In this document: in pieces, positions 26,719 to 36,778 of the stretch
How positions within the stretch are numbered: position 1 is the stretch's first letter
Layout of the letters: every line of letters begins with the position of its first letter
From: Bradyrhizobium sp. CCBAU 51765
Lineage (GTDB): Bacteria > Pseudomonadota > Alphaproteobacteria > Rhizobiales > Xanthobacteraceae
Direction of reading: 5' to 3'
DNA length: 64,000 nt
Assembly (NCBI RefSeq): GCF_015291725.1
Contig: NZ_CP030038.1
Location: 558,001-622,000, forward strand
Position numbers and translations under genes: made by a program
Notes under the pieces: model-generated
Database searches by the model: none
The model's input: only the letters and a program-made list of their open reading frames with translations
Told to the model about the DNA's origin: nothing

Positions 26719-27528
26719 CTATATGGGACGGGGGCCGCTTTCGACAACCCGGGCGAAGACCAGCACGTCGACCTGGGCCGCTTTGGCGCGCAGCAGGACC
26801 CGCGCGCAGGCATCCAGCGTCGCCCCCGACGTCAGGACATCGTCGATCAGGACAATGCGGCGGCCCTGAATCTCGGCCTGACGGTCGGGAGATACCTGGA
26901 ATGCGCCCTGCACATTGGTGGCGCGCTGGGCGCGCGACAGGCCGATCTGCTGCTCGGTGGCGCGCACCCGGCGCAGCACCTCGCTCTGCACCTTGACGCC
27001 GCTCTGGCGCGCGATGACACGCGCGAGCGCCCCGGACTGGTTGTAGCGGCGGCGCCAGGCCCGCCGCCAGTGCAGGGGCACCGGCACCAGCACGTCGGCG
27101 CCGGCGAGCAGCTCGCCGCCCGCGCGCGCCATCCAGCGGCCCATGGCAGGCGCCAGATCGGTGCGGTCCTGGTATTTCAGCGCATGCACCAGCGTGCGGG
27201 CGACGTCGTCGTAACGCACCGCCGCCCGCGCGCGCTGGTAGGCCGGTGGGCTCGCGATCGCCTCCATCGACAGCATGTCGGGGCCGGGGTCATAGACGAA
27301 GGGGATGCCGAGCCTCGGGCAATAGGGCCGCTCGATGAACGACAGCCGCGCCCAGCACGCCGCGCAAACGCCCTCGCCGTCGACCGGCTCGTGGCAGGAT
27401 ACGCACTGCGTCGGCAGCGCGATGTCGAGTGCGAGCCGCGCCGCGCGCGACACCACGTGGCGGCCAGCCGTCCACGCGGCCCGCAGCGGCGCGGCGATCG
27501 AGCGGGTGGGGGCGGCGTCGGCGTCCAT
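26719..27528 (-). CDS. ComF family protein (phosphoribosyltransferase-like)
   Basis: 269 aa. N-terminal Cys motifs (PTQCVSCHEPVDGEGVCAAC) form a probable zinc site. The C-terminal phosphoribosyltransferase fold has the PRPP loop RIVLIDDVLTSGATLDACA. In naturally competent bacteria ComF supports DNA uptake; in Alphaproteobacteria the role is unproven. It lies 34 bp upstream of grxC and may be cotranscribed with it. Confidence 0.9.
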   Translation of the reverse strand: MDADAAPTRSIAAPLRAAWTAGRHVVSRAARLALDIALPTQCVSCHEPVDGEGVCAACWARLSFIERPYCPRLGIPFVYDPGPDMLSMEAIASPPAYQRARAAVRYDDVARTLVHALKYQDRTDLAPAMGRWMARAGGELLAGADVLVPVPLHWRRAWRRRYNQSGALARVIARQSGVKVQSEVLRRVRATEQQIGLSRAQRATNVQGAFQVSPDRQAEIQGRRIVLIDDVLTSGATLDACARVLLRAKAAQVDVLVFARVVESGPRPI

Positions 27529-27572
27529 GAGAGAAGGCTAGCGTTGCACCATAGATTGCTCAAGCCATCATC

Positions 27573-27633
27573 TCGTGCCCCGGCGCGCAGCGCAGCAGCG
27601 CTAAAGAGCGCTGCAGCGCGTCCGGGACACGAG
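27573..27633. repeat. GC-rich hairpin repeat, family E copy 1
   Basis: CGTGCCCCGGCGCGCAGCGC with GCTAAAGAGCGCTGCAGCGC and GTCCGGGACACG. A second copy at 28524-28582 follows the same gene, so the methyltransferase-like gene is flanked by this repeat on both sides. Confidence 0.75.
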
Positions 27634-27673
27634 AGTGATTGCCATGGCCAGCCTGATCGGCGTAACCAGCGGC

Positions 27674-28522
27674 ATGGCTCAGACCCCGCAAACCCCGCCC
27701 GCTTTGTTCGATCGTGCGTTGCTGCACGCGCGGCAGCGGCGCGCGCAGGCGCTGGGCGAGGTGACATTCCTGCTCGATCGCGTGGCCGAGGACATGTCCG
27801 ACCGGCTGGCTGCGGTGATGCGCGAGTTTCACGCTCCGGCCGATCTCTGGACGCCCGGCGACGGGCTCGCGGCGTTGCGCACGCGGCTTCCGACAATCGC
27901 GCGGATTGCACCCGATGCGACGGGCGCGGAGACACTGCCCTTCGCGCCGGAAAGCCTCGATCTCGTCGTCTCGGCTCTGGCATTGCAATTCGTCAACGAC
28001 CTGCCGGGCGTGCTGGCGCAGGTCCGTCGCGCGCTGAAGCCGGACGGCCTGCTGCTCGCGGCGATGATCGGCGGCGACAGCCTGACCGAGCTGCGGCAGG
28101 CCTTTGCCGCGGCGGAAGCCGAATGCGAGGGCGGCGTGTCGCCGCGCGTGGCGCCGTTCGCCGACCTGCGCGACATCGGCGCTCTGTTGCAGCGGGCGGG
28201 CTTCGCGCTGCCGGTCACCGACGTCGACCGCGTCGTGGTGCGCTATGCCAATGCGTTCGCCTTGATGCAGGATCTCCGCCGCATGGGCGCGGCCAACGTG
28301 CTGATCGAACGACGCCGCACACCGAGCCGGCGCGCGACGATGCTGCGGATGGCCGAAATCTACACGGAGCGCTTTGCCGATGCCGACGGCCGCATCCGTG
28401 CGACGTTCGACGTCGTCTGGCTGTCCGGCTGGGCCCCGCATGCGAGCCAGCAGCAGCCGCTGAAGCCGGGATCGGCCAAGGCGAGCCTCGCAGAGGCAGT
28501 GAAGAAGGCCGGGAGGGAGTGA
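27674..28522 (+). CDS. Methyltransferase-fold protein (BioC/NDUFAF5-like) lacking SAM motif I
   Basis: 282 aa from ATG 27674 (MAQTPQTPPALFDRALLHA); ATGs at 27635 and 27644 are also possible. The start (LFDRALLHARQRRA, then FLLDRVAEDMSDRLAAV) and DLVVSALALQFVNDLPGVLA with QVRRALKPDGLLLAAMIGGD are the pattern of the mitochondrial NDUFAF5/BioC-like family. Where the GxGxG loop should follow, the sequence reads EFHAPADLWTPGDGLAALRT, without a glycine loop. It may have lost SAM binding. NDUFAF5 acts on complex I; no such evidence exists here. Confidence 0.75.
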   Translation: MAQTPQTPPALFDRALLHARQRRAQALGEVTFLLDRVAEDMSDRLAAVMREFHAPADLWTPGDGLAALRTRLPTIARIAPDATGAETLPFAPESLDLVVSALALQFVNDLPGVLAQVRRALKPDGLLLAAMIGGDSLTELRQAFAAAEAECEGGVSPRVAPFADLRDIGALLQRAGFALPVTDVDRVVVRYANAFALMQDLRRMGAANVLIERRRTPSRRATMLRMAEIYTERFADADGRIRATFDVVWLSGWAPHASQQQPLKPGSAKASLAEAVKKAGRE

Positions 28523-28523
28523 C

Positions 28524-28582
28524 ACGTGTCCCGGACCGCTGCAGCGCACCGCTAAAGGAGCGCTGCAGCGCGTCCGGGCACG
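28524..28582. repeat. GC-rich hairpin repeat, family E copy 2
   Basis: CGTGTCCCGGACCGCTGCAG, then CGCACCGCTAAAGGAGCGCT and GCAGCGCGTCCGGGCACGG. It fills the 67-bp gap between convergent genes and could terminate both. Confidence 0.75.
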
Positions 28583-28589
28583 GTGCAAC

Positions 28590-29000
28590 TCACATCAGCA
28601 GATCGATCAGATGCGGGATCAGCGGAATGTCCGCCGGCGGCATCGGATAGTCGCGCAGCTTGTTGGCGCGGACCCAGGCGAGGTTTTGCCCTTCGCGCGG
28701 CGTCACCAGGCCCTCCCAGCGCCGGCAGATGTAGAGCGGCATCAGGAGGTGAAAGGTCTCGTAGCCGTAGCTGGCGAAGGTCAGCGGCGCGAGGCATGGC
28801 TCGGCGACGGTGATGCCGAGCTCCTCATGGAGCTCGCGGATCAGGCTCTGCTCCGGCCGCTCGCCCGGCTCGAGCTTGCCGCCGGGAAATTCCCAGAGGC
28901 CGGCCAGCTGCTTGCCCTCGGGACGTTGCGCGATCAGGATGCGCTTGTCGGCATCGACCAGCGCGCAGGCCACGACGAGGGTGAGCTTCAGTTCGGCCAT
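28590..29000 (-). CDS. mutT: 8-oxo-dGTP diphosphatase MutT
   Basis: 136-aa Nudix hydrolase. The Nudix box is complete: GGKLEPGERPEQSLIRELHE followed by ELGI (GX5EX7REUXEEXGU). The N-terminal VVACALVDADKRILIAQRPE is MutT-like. Cleanses the nucleotide pool of oxidised dGTP. It lies 4 bp after argJ and is part of the same transcript, a common alphaproteobacterial arrangement. Confidence 0.9.
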   Translation of the reverse strand: MAELKLTLVVACALVDADKRILIAQRPEGKQLAGLWEFPGGKLEPGERPEQSLIRELHEELGITVAEPCLAPLTFASYGYETFHLLMPLYICRRWEGLVTPREGQNLAWVRANKLRDYPMPPADIPLIPHLIDLLM

Positions 29001-29004
29001 CCGA

Positions 29005-30246
29005 TCAGGACCTGTAATCCCCGTTGATCGCGACGTATTCCTTGGTGAGGTCGCAGGTCAGCACGCGGTCGCGGCCCTTGCCGAGGCCGAGCGAGACCTT
29101 GATCGCGATCTCCGGCGCCTTCATCGCTTCCGACACCTGCGCTTCGTCATAGTCAGGATCGCGCGCGCCGCTCTTGGCGACACGGATGCCGTTGAACGAT
29201 ATCGAGAGCTTGTCGCGATCGGCAGGCTCGCCGGCCTTGCCGACCGCCATCACCACGCGTCCCCAATTGGCGTCCTCGCCCGCGATCGCGGTCTTCACCA
29301 GCGGCGAGTTGGCGATCGACATCGCGATCTTGCGCGCCGAGGCCTTGGTCTTGGCGCCCTCGACCGTGATCTCGACCAGCTTGCGCGCGCCTTCGCCGTC
29401 GCGCGCCACCTGCTCGGCGAGGCTGGCGAGCACTTGGTTGAAGGCTTTGACGAAGGCCTTCAGGCGCGGATCGCTGGCGCGGCTGATCTTCGGTGCGCCT
29501 TGCCCGGCGGCGGCGCCGGTCGCAAAGGCCAGCAGCGTATCCGACGTCGACGTGTCGCCGTCGATCGTCACCGCGTTGAAAGTATCCTCCACGCCGCTCT
29601 TGAGCAGCGCCTGCAGGGCTGCGGGCGCGATCGGGGCGTCGGTGAAGATGAACGACAGCATCGTCGCCATGTCGGGGGCGATCATGCCGGCGCCCTTGGC
29701 CATGCCGTTGATGGTGACCCTGGCCTTGCCGAGCTTGACCGTCGCGGTCGCGACTTTCGGGAATGTGTCGGTGGTCATGATCGCCTTGGCCGCGGCGAGA
29801 TAGTCGCCGGGCTCGGCGGTCTCGGCGAGGCGGCCGAGCACGCCGTCGAACTTGGTCGCATCCAGCGGCTCGCCGATCACGCCGGTCGAGGCGAGGAAGA
29901 TCTCGCTCTCGCTGCACCCGACCGCCTTGGCGGCGATCTTAGCGGTCAGCGCGGTGGAGGCGCGGCCGGTCTTGCCGGTGAAGGCATTGGCATTGCCGGA
30001 ATTGACCACGAGCGCGCGGGCCTTGCCGCCCTTCAGCTTGGCGCGGCACCATTCCACCGGGGCAGAGGGGCACTTCGACTTGGTGAAAACGCCGGCGACG
30101 GCGGTGCCCTTGTCCATCACCGCCAGCAGCACGTCGGTGCGGTTCTTGTAGCGGATGCCGGCTTCGGCCGTCGCAAGACGGATGCCCGCGATCACGGGCA
30201 TGTCAGGAACGGTTTTGGGGGCGAGGGGAGAGACGGCAGAGGACAT
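29005..30246 (-). CDS. argJ: Bifunctional glutamate N-acetyltransferase / amino-acid acetyltransferase
   Basis: 413 aa from ATG 30246; the frame extends upstream only into repeat DNA. Transfers acetyl from N-acetylornithine to glutamate, and makes N-acetylglutamate from acetyl-CoA, in arginine synthesis. The self-cleavage motif [18 protein letters not shown] has the Ala194-Thr195 junction, Thr195 becoming the nucleophile of the beta chain. The C-terminal [10 protein letters not shown] is typical. Confidence 0.96.
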   Translation of the reverse strand: MSSAVSPLAPKTVPDMPVIAGIRLATAEAGIRYKNRTDVLLAVMDKGTAVAGVFTKSKCPSAPVEWCRAKLKGGKARALVVNSGNANAFTGKTGRASTALTAKIAAKAVGCSESEIFLASTGVIGEPLDATKFDGVLGRLAETAEPGDYLAAAKAIMTTDTFPKVATATVKLGKARVTINGMAKGAGMIAPDMATMLSFIFTDAPIAPAALQALLKSGVEDTFNAVTIDGDTSTSDTLLAFATGAAAGQGAPKISRASDPRLKAFVKAFNQVLASLAEQVARDGEGARKLVEITVEGAKTKASARKIAMSIANSPLVKTAIAGEDANWGRVVMAVGKAGEPADRDKLSISFNGIRVAKSGARDPDYDEAQVSEAMKAPEIAIKVSLGLGKGRDRVLTCDLTKEYVAINGDYRS

Positions 30247-30274
30247 CGTGGGGCGCCTTGGACAAATGGAAATC

Positions 30275-30394
30275 GTCATGGCCGGGCTTGTCCCGGCCAT
30301 CCACGTCCTTCAGCACACGTTGATGAGGGTCTTAAGACGTGGATGCCCGGGACGTCTAGCGCGAAGACGCGCTTCGCGCTTTGCCCGGGCATGA
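30275..30394. repeat. Palindromic repeat (family F) between argJ and the parvulin gene
   Basis: GTCATGGCCGGGCTTGTCCC, CGGCCATCCACGTCC, AGACGTGGATGCCCGGGACG and GCGCTTTGCCCGGGCATGAC. Inverted GTCATG.../...CATGAC ends enclose CCACGTC/GACGTGG and a GCGAAGACGCGCTTCGC hairpin. Confidence 0.75.
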
Positions 30395-30428
30395 CGTCAA
30401 ACTAATGAAGTTCTGGAGTGAAGTCGAT

Positions 30429-31367
30429 TTACTTCTTTGCAGGCGGCGCCATCTTGCTGTCGGACGGCTTTGCAGGGTCCGCCGGCTTCGCATCGGACTT
30501 GGCGTCCTTGGATGCATCCGCCGCCGGCTGGTCGAGCCGCTCGACCTTGGCTTCGGTGCGCAGCTTGGCGACATACTCGGCCTGCGCCTTGCGGGTCACG
30601 TACTGCTCGATCTGGGCCTTGACCTGCTCGAAATCCGGCGCCTTGCGGTTGCGCTTTTCCTCAACCTTGATGATGTGCCAGCCGAACTGCGACTTCACGG
30701 GGTCGGAGATCTTGCCGGGCTCGAGCGAGAACGCCACGGCCGAGAACTCCGGCACCATCTGCTCCTTGGTGAAGAAGCCGAGGTCGCCGCCATCGGCGGA
30801 GCCCGGGTCCTTGGACTTCTTCTTGGCGAGCTCGGCGAAATCGGCGCCCTTGTCGAGCTCGGCCTTCACCGCCTTGGCCTCGTCCTCGGTCTCGACCAGG
30901 ATGTGGCGGGCGCGCACCTCCTGCTCGCCGGTGATCTGCTTGGCGGCTTCCTCGTAGACCTTCTTCATGGCGTCCGGCGTGGTGGCTGCCTTGCCCTCAT
31001 TGGCGAGCAGGCTGTCCATCAGGAGCCGGTTGCGGGCGAATGCCAGGCGCTTCTTGAACTCCTCGCTGTCGGCGATCTTCTTGTCTTCGGCAGCCTTGCT
31101 GACGATCTTCATGTCGATCAGGAAGGACAGGACGTTCTCGTCCTTGGTCGCCGGGTCCATCTGGGCGAGGCTCGGCCCGAGTTCCTCCTCGGCCATGGTG
31201 ACGTCGCTCTTCTTGATTTCCGCCCCATTGACCTTCGCCAGCACCGGATCGTCGGCGGCCCGGAGCGGGCCCGCGAACGCCAGGGTCAGCGCCAGGGCGA
31301 GGCTGCCAGCCAGGGCCGACGCATGCCGGAAGCGCTGGCCGGTGGTTACCGGGAACGAGGTGGTCAT
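30429..31367 (-). CDS. Periplasmic parvulin-type peptidyl-prolyl isomerase
   Basis: 312 aa. A long signal peptide is visible (ASALAGSLALALTLAFAGPL then RAADD). The SurA_N-like chaperone helices span about residues 40-140. The parvulin domain holds EVRARHILVETEDEAKAVKA, FAELAKKKSKDPGSADGGDL and FSLEPGKISDPVKSQFGWHI. The C-terminal tail is Lys/Asp/Pro/Ala-rich low complexity. Probably an outer-membrane protein folding factor. Divergent from secA, another export gene, across a 352-bp spacer. Confidence 0.92.
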   Translation of the reverse strand: MTTSFPVTTGQRFRHASALAGSLALALTLAFAGPLRAADDPVLAKVNGAEIKKSDVTMAEEELGPSLAQMDPATKDENVLSFLIDMKIVSKAAEDKKIADSEEFKKRLAFARNRLLMDSLLANEGKAATTPDAMKKVYEEAAKQITGEQEVRARHILVETEDEAKAVKAELDKGADFAELAKKKSKDPGSADGGDLGFFTKEQMVPEFSAVAFSLEPGKISDPVKSQFGWHIIKVEEKRNRKAPDFEQVKAQIEQYVTRKAQAEYVAKLRTEAKVERLDQPAADASKDAKSDAKPADPAKPSDSKMAPPAKK

Positions 31368-31719
31368 GGAAAATCCTTATGTTGAAGCAGGGGGCTGCTC
31401 GAGCGGGGCGGACACTCGCCCAATTCAGGGGGGCTTGGCAACGCGAAAAGTCTGTCAAAATGATGAATTAGCCGCAATGCGCCCGCCGTTGACAAGGCCC
31501 TGACCGGGCCATATCTCTGCCCGGTCGCGACCATGGCGATGGCGTTTATTTTGCTGCGTTTTTGGCCGTTGAACCCAGACTTGCCCAATTCCCACCCATA
31601 TGGCGGATGAACCCGCAGTCCGGGCTCTGATGCCGCGAGGCGTCACGGTGAGTTGATAGGCAAGCGGGTGACAACTTCTTGGCTGCAACGCGGTTGAATC
31701 GCGAACACAGGAACTAGGC
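31368..31719. promoter_or_regulatory. Divergent promoter region of the parvulin gene and secA
   Basis: No gene in these 352 bp. On the plus strand TTGACA (31489-31494), a 16-bp spacer and ATATCT (31511-31516) form a plausible sigma-70 promoter about 200 bp upstream of secA. The spacer contains the inverted repeat GGCCC-TGACC-GGGCC, which could be an operator. Confidence 0.45.
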
Positions 31720-34560
<2,841 letters not shown>

Positions 34561-34589
34561 CGGCTAACTTCGCCGCCGTGCGCGCGTAA

Positions 34590-34606
34590 GGCGCGATATT
34601 CGCGCC
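34590..34606 (+). terminator. Hairpin after secA
   Basis: GGCGCGA-TAT-TCGCGCC, a 7-bp perfect stem 30 bp after the secA stop. No T-run follows, so it may be an RNA 3'-end stabiliser or Rho-associated. Confidence 0.4.
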
Positions 34607-34614
34607 TCATCGCT

Positions 34615-34735
34615 GTCGTCGCCCGGCTCGCGCGCAAGTGCGCACTGGACCGGGCGACCCGGTACGCCGCGGCCTCTCGATTCAATCACTGACGTTTCTG
34701 GAATACTGGATCGCCCGATTAAATCGGGCGATGAC
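34615..34735. repeat. Dispersed palindromic repeat, family D copy 2
   Basis: GTCGTCGCCCGGCTCGCGCG, GACCGGGCGACCCGGTACG, CCGCGGCCTCTCGATTCAAT, then TGGAATACTGGATCGCCCG and ATCGGGCGATGAC. It shares the CGCCGCGGCCTCTCGAT core with 43168-43302. Confidence 0.75.
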
Positions 34736-34767
34736 GGTTGAGCATGTGGCGCTCAGCTCTCACCACG

Positions 34768-34803
34768 CCGTCGTCCCTGCGAACGCAGGGACCCATACCG
34801 CGG
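34768..34803. repeat. Family B half-element
   Basis: GCCGTCGTCCCTGCGAACGC then AGGGACCCATACCGCG, one half of the 23822-23952 element, ending directly at the stop codon of the marR-type gene. Confidence 0.75.
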
Positions 34804-34804
34804 A

Positions 34805-35272
34805 TCAATTCGAACTGTCGATCAGGCTTTCCAGCAGCCGCTTGAGCTCGCTCGTCGACTTGCCGCCGTAGCTTTCCAGGATGTGCTCCTCCTGGTCCAC
34901 CGCGAGCGAGTTGAGCTTCCTGCACAGCACCTTGCCGCGGTCGGAGATGAACATCAGGACCTTGCGGCGGTCGTTCGGGTCCTGCACGCGATAGACCAGC
35001 GTGTCGGAGACCATGCGGTCGATCATCTTGGTCAATGTCGGATGGTTGAGCAGCACCGCATCCGCGAGCTCTCCCATCGAGTGGCCGTTGCCATCCGACA
35101 GCACTTTCAGGATGCGCCATTGCTCGACGGGAACGCCCTCCTTGCTCAACCGCAGTTCGAGCTGCCGGTTGATTTCCCGGTTGGCTTGCGCGAGCAGGTA
35201 GGCGAGGTGTTCGGTGATCGGGGAGTTTTCTTTCGGCGGTTTTGCCACGGCTAAGACTTCGTCTTGACCCAA
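34805..35272 (-). CDS. MarR-family transcriptional regulator
   Basis: 155 aa. Winged-helix MarR protein: QWRILKVLSDGNGHSMGELA, VLLNHPTLTKMIDRMVSDTL and the wing RVQDPNDRRKVLMFISDRGK. Dimerisation helices lie at both ends. Divergent from the amide-utilisation operon, with a perfect TTGAACATTCAA palindrome in between, so it probably represses that operon and responds to an amide or metabolite. The ligand is unknown. Confidence 0.88.
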   Translation of the reverse strand: MGQDEVLAVAKPPKENSPITEHLAYLLAQANREINRQLELRLSKEGVPVEQWRILKVLSDGNGHSMGELADAVLLNHPTLTKMIDRMVSDTLVYRVQDPNDRRKVLMFISDRGKVLCRKLNSLAVDQEEHILESYGGKSTSELKRLLESLIDSSN

Positions 35273-35321
35273 ATGAGTGAATGTCTTGCAATCGATGCTG
35301 CATCTATATGCACTTCAATTC

Positions 35322-35333
35322 TTGAACATTCAA
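35322..35333. promoter_or_regulatory. Candidate MarR operator
   Basis: TTGAACATTCAA (TTGAA, two bases, TTCAA) lies 49 bp upstream of the marR start and 94 bp before the binding-protein gene, within an AT-rich stretch (CACTTCAATTCTTGAACA then TTCAATATTTTCAAAATAGG) that also repeats TTCAA. The spacing fits autoregulation and control of the divergent operon. Confidence 0.5.
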
Positions 35334-35427
35334 TATTTTCAAAATAGGATCATTGCCTAACAAAAGGGCGGAAGCCGCAGCCGCCCGAAGAATGTGCTTT
35401 CAGGTCTGGTCCCGGACAGGAGTTGGC

Positions 35428-36612
35428 GTGCGCGCGACGGTGAACCTCCCGGCTCATGGCGGCCCGGCGTTGCCGCCGTCCCTGCTGTTCAGGAATTTGT
35501 CGTCATCGGCGGCGGATTTCGACCTGTCCCCGGTCGATGCGCATTTCATGAAGCGGCGCGGCGCGCGCAACAAGTTGCGCATCGGCAATTTCCTCACCTT
35601 CACCGGCTCGCCCGGAATCTGGGGCCCGAGTTCCACCAACAGTGCGATGCTGGCGGTCGCCGAGATCAACAAGCGCGGCGGCATTCTGGGCCGCGAGCTG
35701 GAGCTGTCGATCTACGATTCCGGCGGCCCGATCGACGAGGTGGTTCGTCGTGCCGAGCAGGCGATCGCCTTCGACGAGGTCGATCTGATCATGGGCTCGC
35801 ATATCAGTGCCGTCCGCGTCGCGCTGCGCAAGGTCACCGGCGACCGCATCCCCTATGTCTACACCCCGGTCTATGAAGGTGGCGAGCGCACGCCGGGGGT
35901 CATGGCGATCGGCGAGACGCCGCGCTGGCAGAGCCGGCCCTCGATCCATTGGCTCGCGGAGGTCAAGAAGGCGGCGCGCTGGTACCTGATCGGCAGCGAC
36001 TACGTCTGGCCCTGGCAGTCGCATCGTGCGGTGAAGCGCTACATCAAGGAAGCGGGCGGCCAGGTCGTCGGCGAGGAGTTCGTTCCGGTCGGCGAGGACA
36101 ATCACGAGCCGCATCTGGCGCGCATCCGTGCCGCCAGGCCGGACGTGGTGCTCATCTCCCTGATCGGCACCGACAGCATCACCTTCAACCGCGCCTTCGC
36201 CGAAGCGGGCCTTGCCACCTCGACGCTGCGGCTCGGGGGCGCGATGGACGAGACCGTGCTGCTCGGCATCGGCGCCGACAACACCGAGAATCTGTTCTGC
36301 GCCTCCGGCTATTTCAACTGCATGGCTTCACGCGCCAACGACGAGTTCCTCAGCAAATACGAAGCCATGTTCGGCGCCAATGCGCCGCCGGTCGGTTCCG
36401 TCGGCCAGTCGAATTATGAAGGGTTGCGCTTCCTGGAGTCCGTGGCCAACCGCGCCGGCTCGCTGGCGTTTCGTCCGCTCCTGAAGGCCGCGCGCAACAC
36501 CGTCTACTCGGCCGGCCGCGGTCCCGTGACTCTTCGCGACGGCCGCGCCGAGATGCCGATGTACTTCGCTGAAGCCGACGGTCTCGACTTCAGGATCATC
36601 AAGACGTTCTGA
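35428..36612 (+). CDS. ABC-type binding-protein homologue without signal peptide (AmiC-like amide sensor?)
   Basis: 394 aa from GTG 35428, chosen for AGGAG five bases upstream; the longer start at 35353 lacks a ribosome site. Periplasmic-binding fold type I, Leu/Ile/Val/amide branch: IGNFLTFTGSPGIWGPSSTN, VAEINKRGGILGRELELSIY, FDEVDLIMGSHISAVRVALR. No signal peptide or lipobox is visible with either start, whereas the partner protein at 39291 has one. It therefore looks cytosolic, like Pseudomonas AmiC, which senses amides. First gene of the locus. Confidence 0.75.
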   Translation: MRATVNLPAHGGPALPPSLLFRNLSSSAADFDLSPVDAHFMKRRGARNKLRIGNFLTFTGSPGIWGPSSTNSAMLAVAEINKRGGILGRELELSIYDSGGPIDEVVRRAEQAIAFDEVDLIMGSHISAVRVALRKVTGDRIPYVYTPVYEGGERTPGVMAIGETPRWQSRPSIHWLAEVKKAARWYLIGSDYVWPWQSHRAVKRYIKEAGGQVVGEEFVPVGEDNHEPHLARIRAARPDVVLISLIGTDSITFNRAFAEAGLATSTLRLGGAMDETVLLGIGADNTENLFCASGYFNCMASRANDEFLSKYEAMFGANAPPVGSVGQSNYEGLRFLESVANRAGSLAFRPLLKAARNTVYSAGRGPVTLRDGRAEMPMYFAEADGLDFRIIKTF

Positions 36613-36701
36613 ATGCGGCCGCCGATACGTCGCAGCCGTTTCGCGAAATAATACTTGAAAAGGAAAATATTTCCGTCTGTAGTATCACCGCGAAGCCGGA
36701 T

Positions 36702-36717
36702 TGGCCCGCGTCGTGCA
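36702..36717 (+). promoter_or_regulatory. Candidate sigma-54 (RpoN) promoter of the amidase operon
   Basis: TGGCCCGCGTCGTGCA matches TGGCACG-N4-TTGCW with exact GG/GC spacing and two mismatches (A5 to C, T12 to G). It sits 62 bp before the GTG of the amidase. Sigma-54 control fits nitrogen-scavenging functions. Confidence 0.5.
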
Positions 36718-36778
36718 GGCGCGGGCGGAAGGCTTCCGTTCAAACGCCAGGAATCAAGAAGTCTTCAAGGAGAGCGCC

